Below are positions 5,709 to 5,768 of a DNA stretch of 5,768 nt, piece by piece; position 1 is the first letter of the stretch, and the number at the start of each line of letters is the position of its first letter. The notes beneath the pieces are model-generated. The model was not told where the DNA came from, did no database searches, and was given only the letters and a program-made list of their open reading frames with translations. Position numbers and translations under genes: made by a program. Location: NCBI GenBank assembly GCA_020047775.1, contig JAIFNK010000112.1, positions 1 through 5,768 on the forward strand, in the 5' to 3' direction. This DNA is from Akkermansia sp. Lineage in GTDB: Bacteria > Verrucomicrobiota > Verrucomicrobiia > Verrucomicrobiales > Akkermansiaceae.

Positions 5709-5768
5709 ACGACGCCCGCCAGGATTTCCTCCACCGGCGCCAGGCGGCCGATTCCTTCGTATCCGCAG
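5684..5768 (-). CDS. C-terminal end of an unidentified protein (truncated by window edge)
   Basis: On the minus strand, the frame entering at the right edge reads CGYEGIGRLAPVEEILAGVV and then AITGRQV before TGA at 5686-5684. The frame has the high third-position GC of the neighbouring genes and a protein-like composition, which favours it over the two other open minus frames here. Only 27 residues are visible, too few to name a family. Its stop overlaps the TTG candidate start of the next gene (TTGA), consistent with an operon. Confidence 0.5.
   Translation of the reverse strand, partial: CGYEGIGRLAPVEEILAGVVAITGRQV

Overview
The window looks like ordinary chromosome from a moderately high-GC bacterium, most likely Verrucomicrobiota (Luteolibacter/Haloferula-like). 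This is inferred from four things: a 4-TM protein of a HDQIT...EYFT family that I remember from Planctomycetes and Verrucomicrobia, proline-rich secreted proteins, palindromic repeats between genes, and start codons that mostly lack a Shine-Dalgarno sequence. No mobile element, CRISPR array, tRNA or rRNA was recognised. All taxonomic and family calls come from reading the sequence and from memory; no search was run.

Layout, left to right. (1) Positions 1-319, minus strand: the N-terminal part of an exported proline-rich protein that runs off the window, with a candidate promoter at 353-381. (2) Positions 320-558: intergenic DNA with a perfect 18-bp palindrome. (3) Positions 559-3107, minus strand: a two-gene operon of htpG (Hsp90 chaperone) and a zinc-ribbon DEDDh exonuclease. 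The two genes share one base at TGATG. A good sigma70-type promoter lies at 3141-3168. (4) Positions 3108-3375: divergent intergenic region with a nested inverted repeat at 3192-3297 that resembles a REP element. (5) Positions 3376-5051, plus strand: a VOC-family ring-cleaving dioxygenase (MhqO/PcpA-like) followed by an MhqD-like alpha/beta hydrolase, separated by 77 bp that can fold into a long hairpin. (6) Positions 5094-5687, minus strand: a 4-TM membrane protein convergent with the hydrolase, whose first possible start overlaps the end of a further minus-strand gene cut by the right edge (5684-5768). A perfect 17-bp inverted repeat straddles that junction.

The clearest functional unit is the dioxygenase/hydrolase pair. 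Homologues of both belong to the quinone/hydroquinone stress regulon of Bacillus, so this is probably a small operon for detoxifying electrophilic aromatics. HtpG could be a thematic neighbour (protein-damage stress), but it is transcribed divergently from its own promoter, so a functional link is speculative. The most interesting non-coding signals are the two inverted repeats whose arms are themselves palindromic (3192-3297 and 5658-5708) and the degenerate AACCACAGATG-type stem at 4357-4390. I see no convincing case for a wholly new system here.
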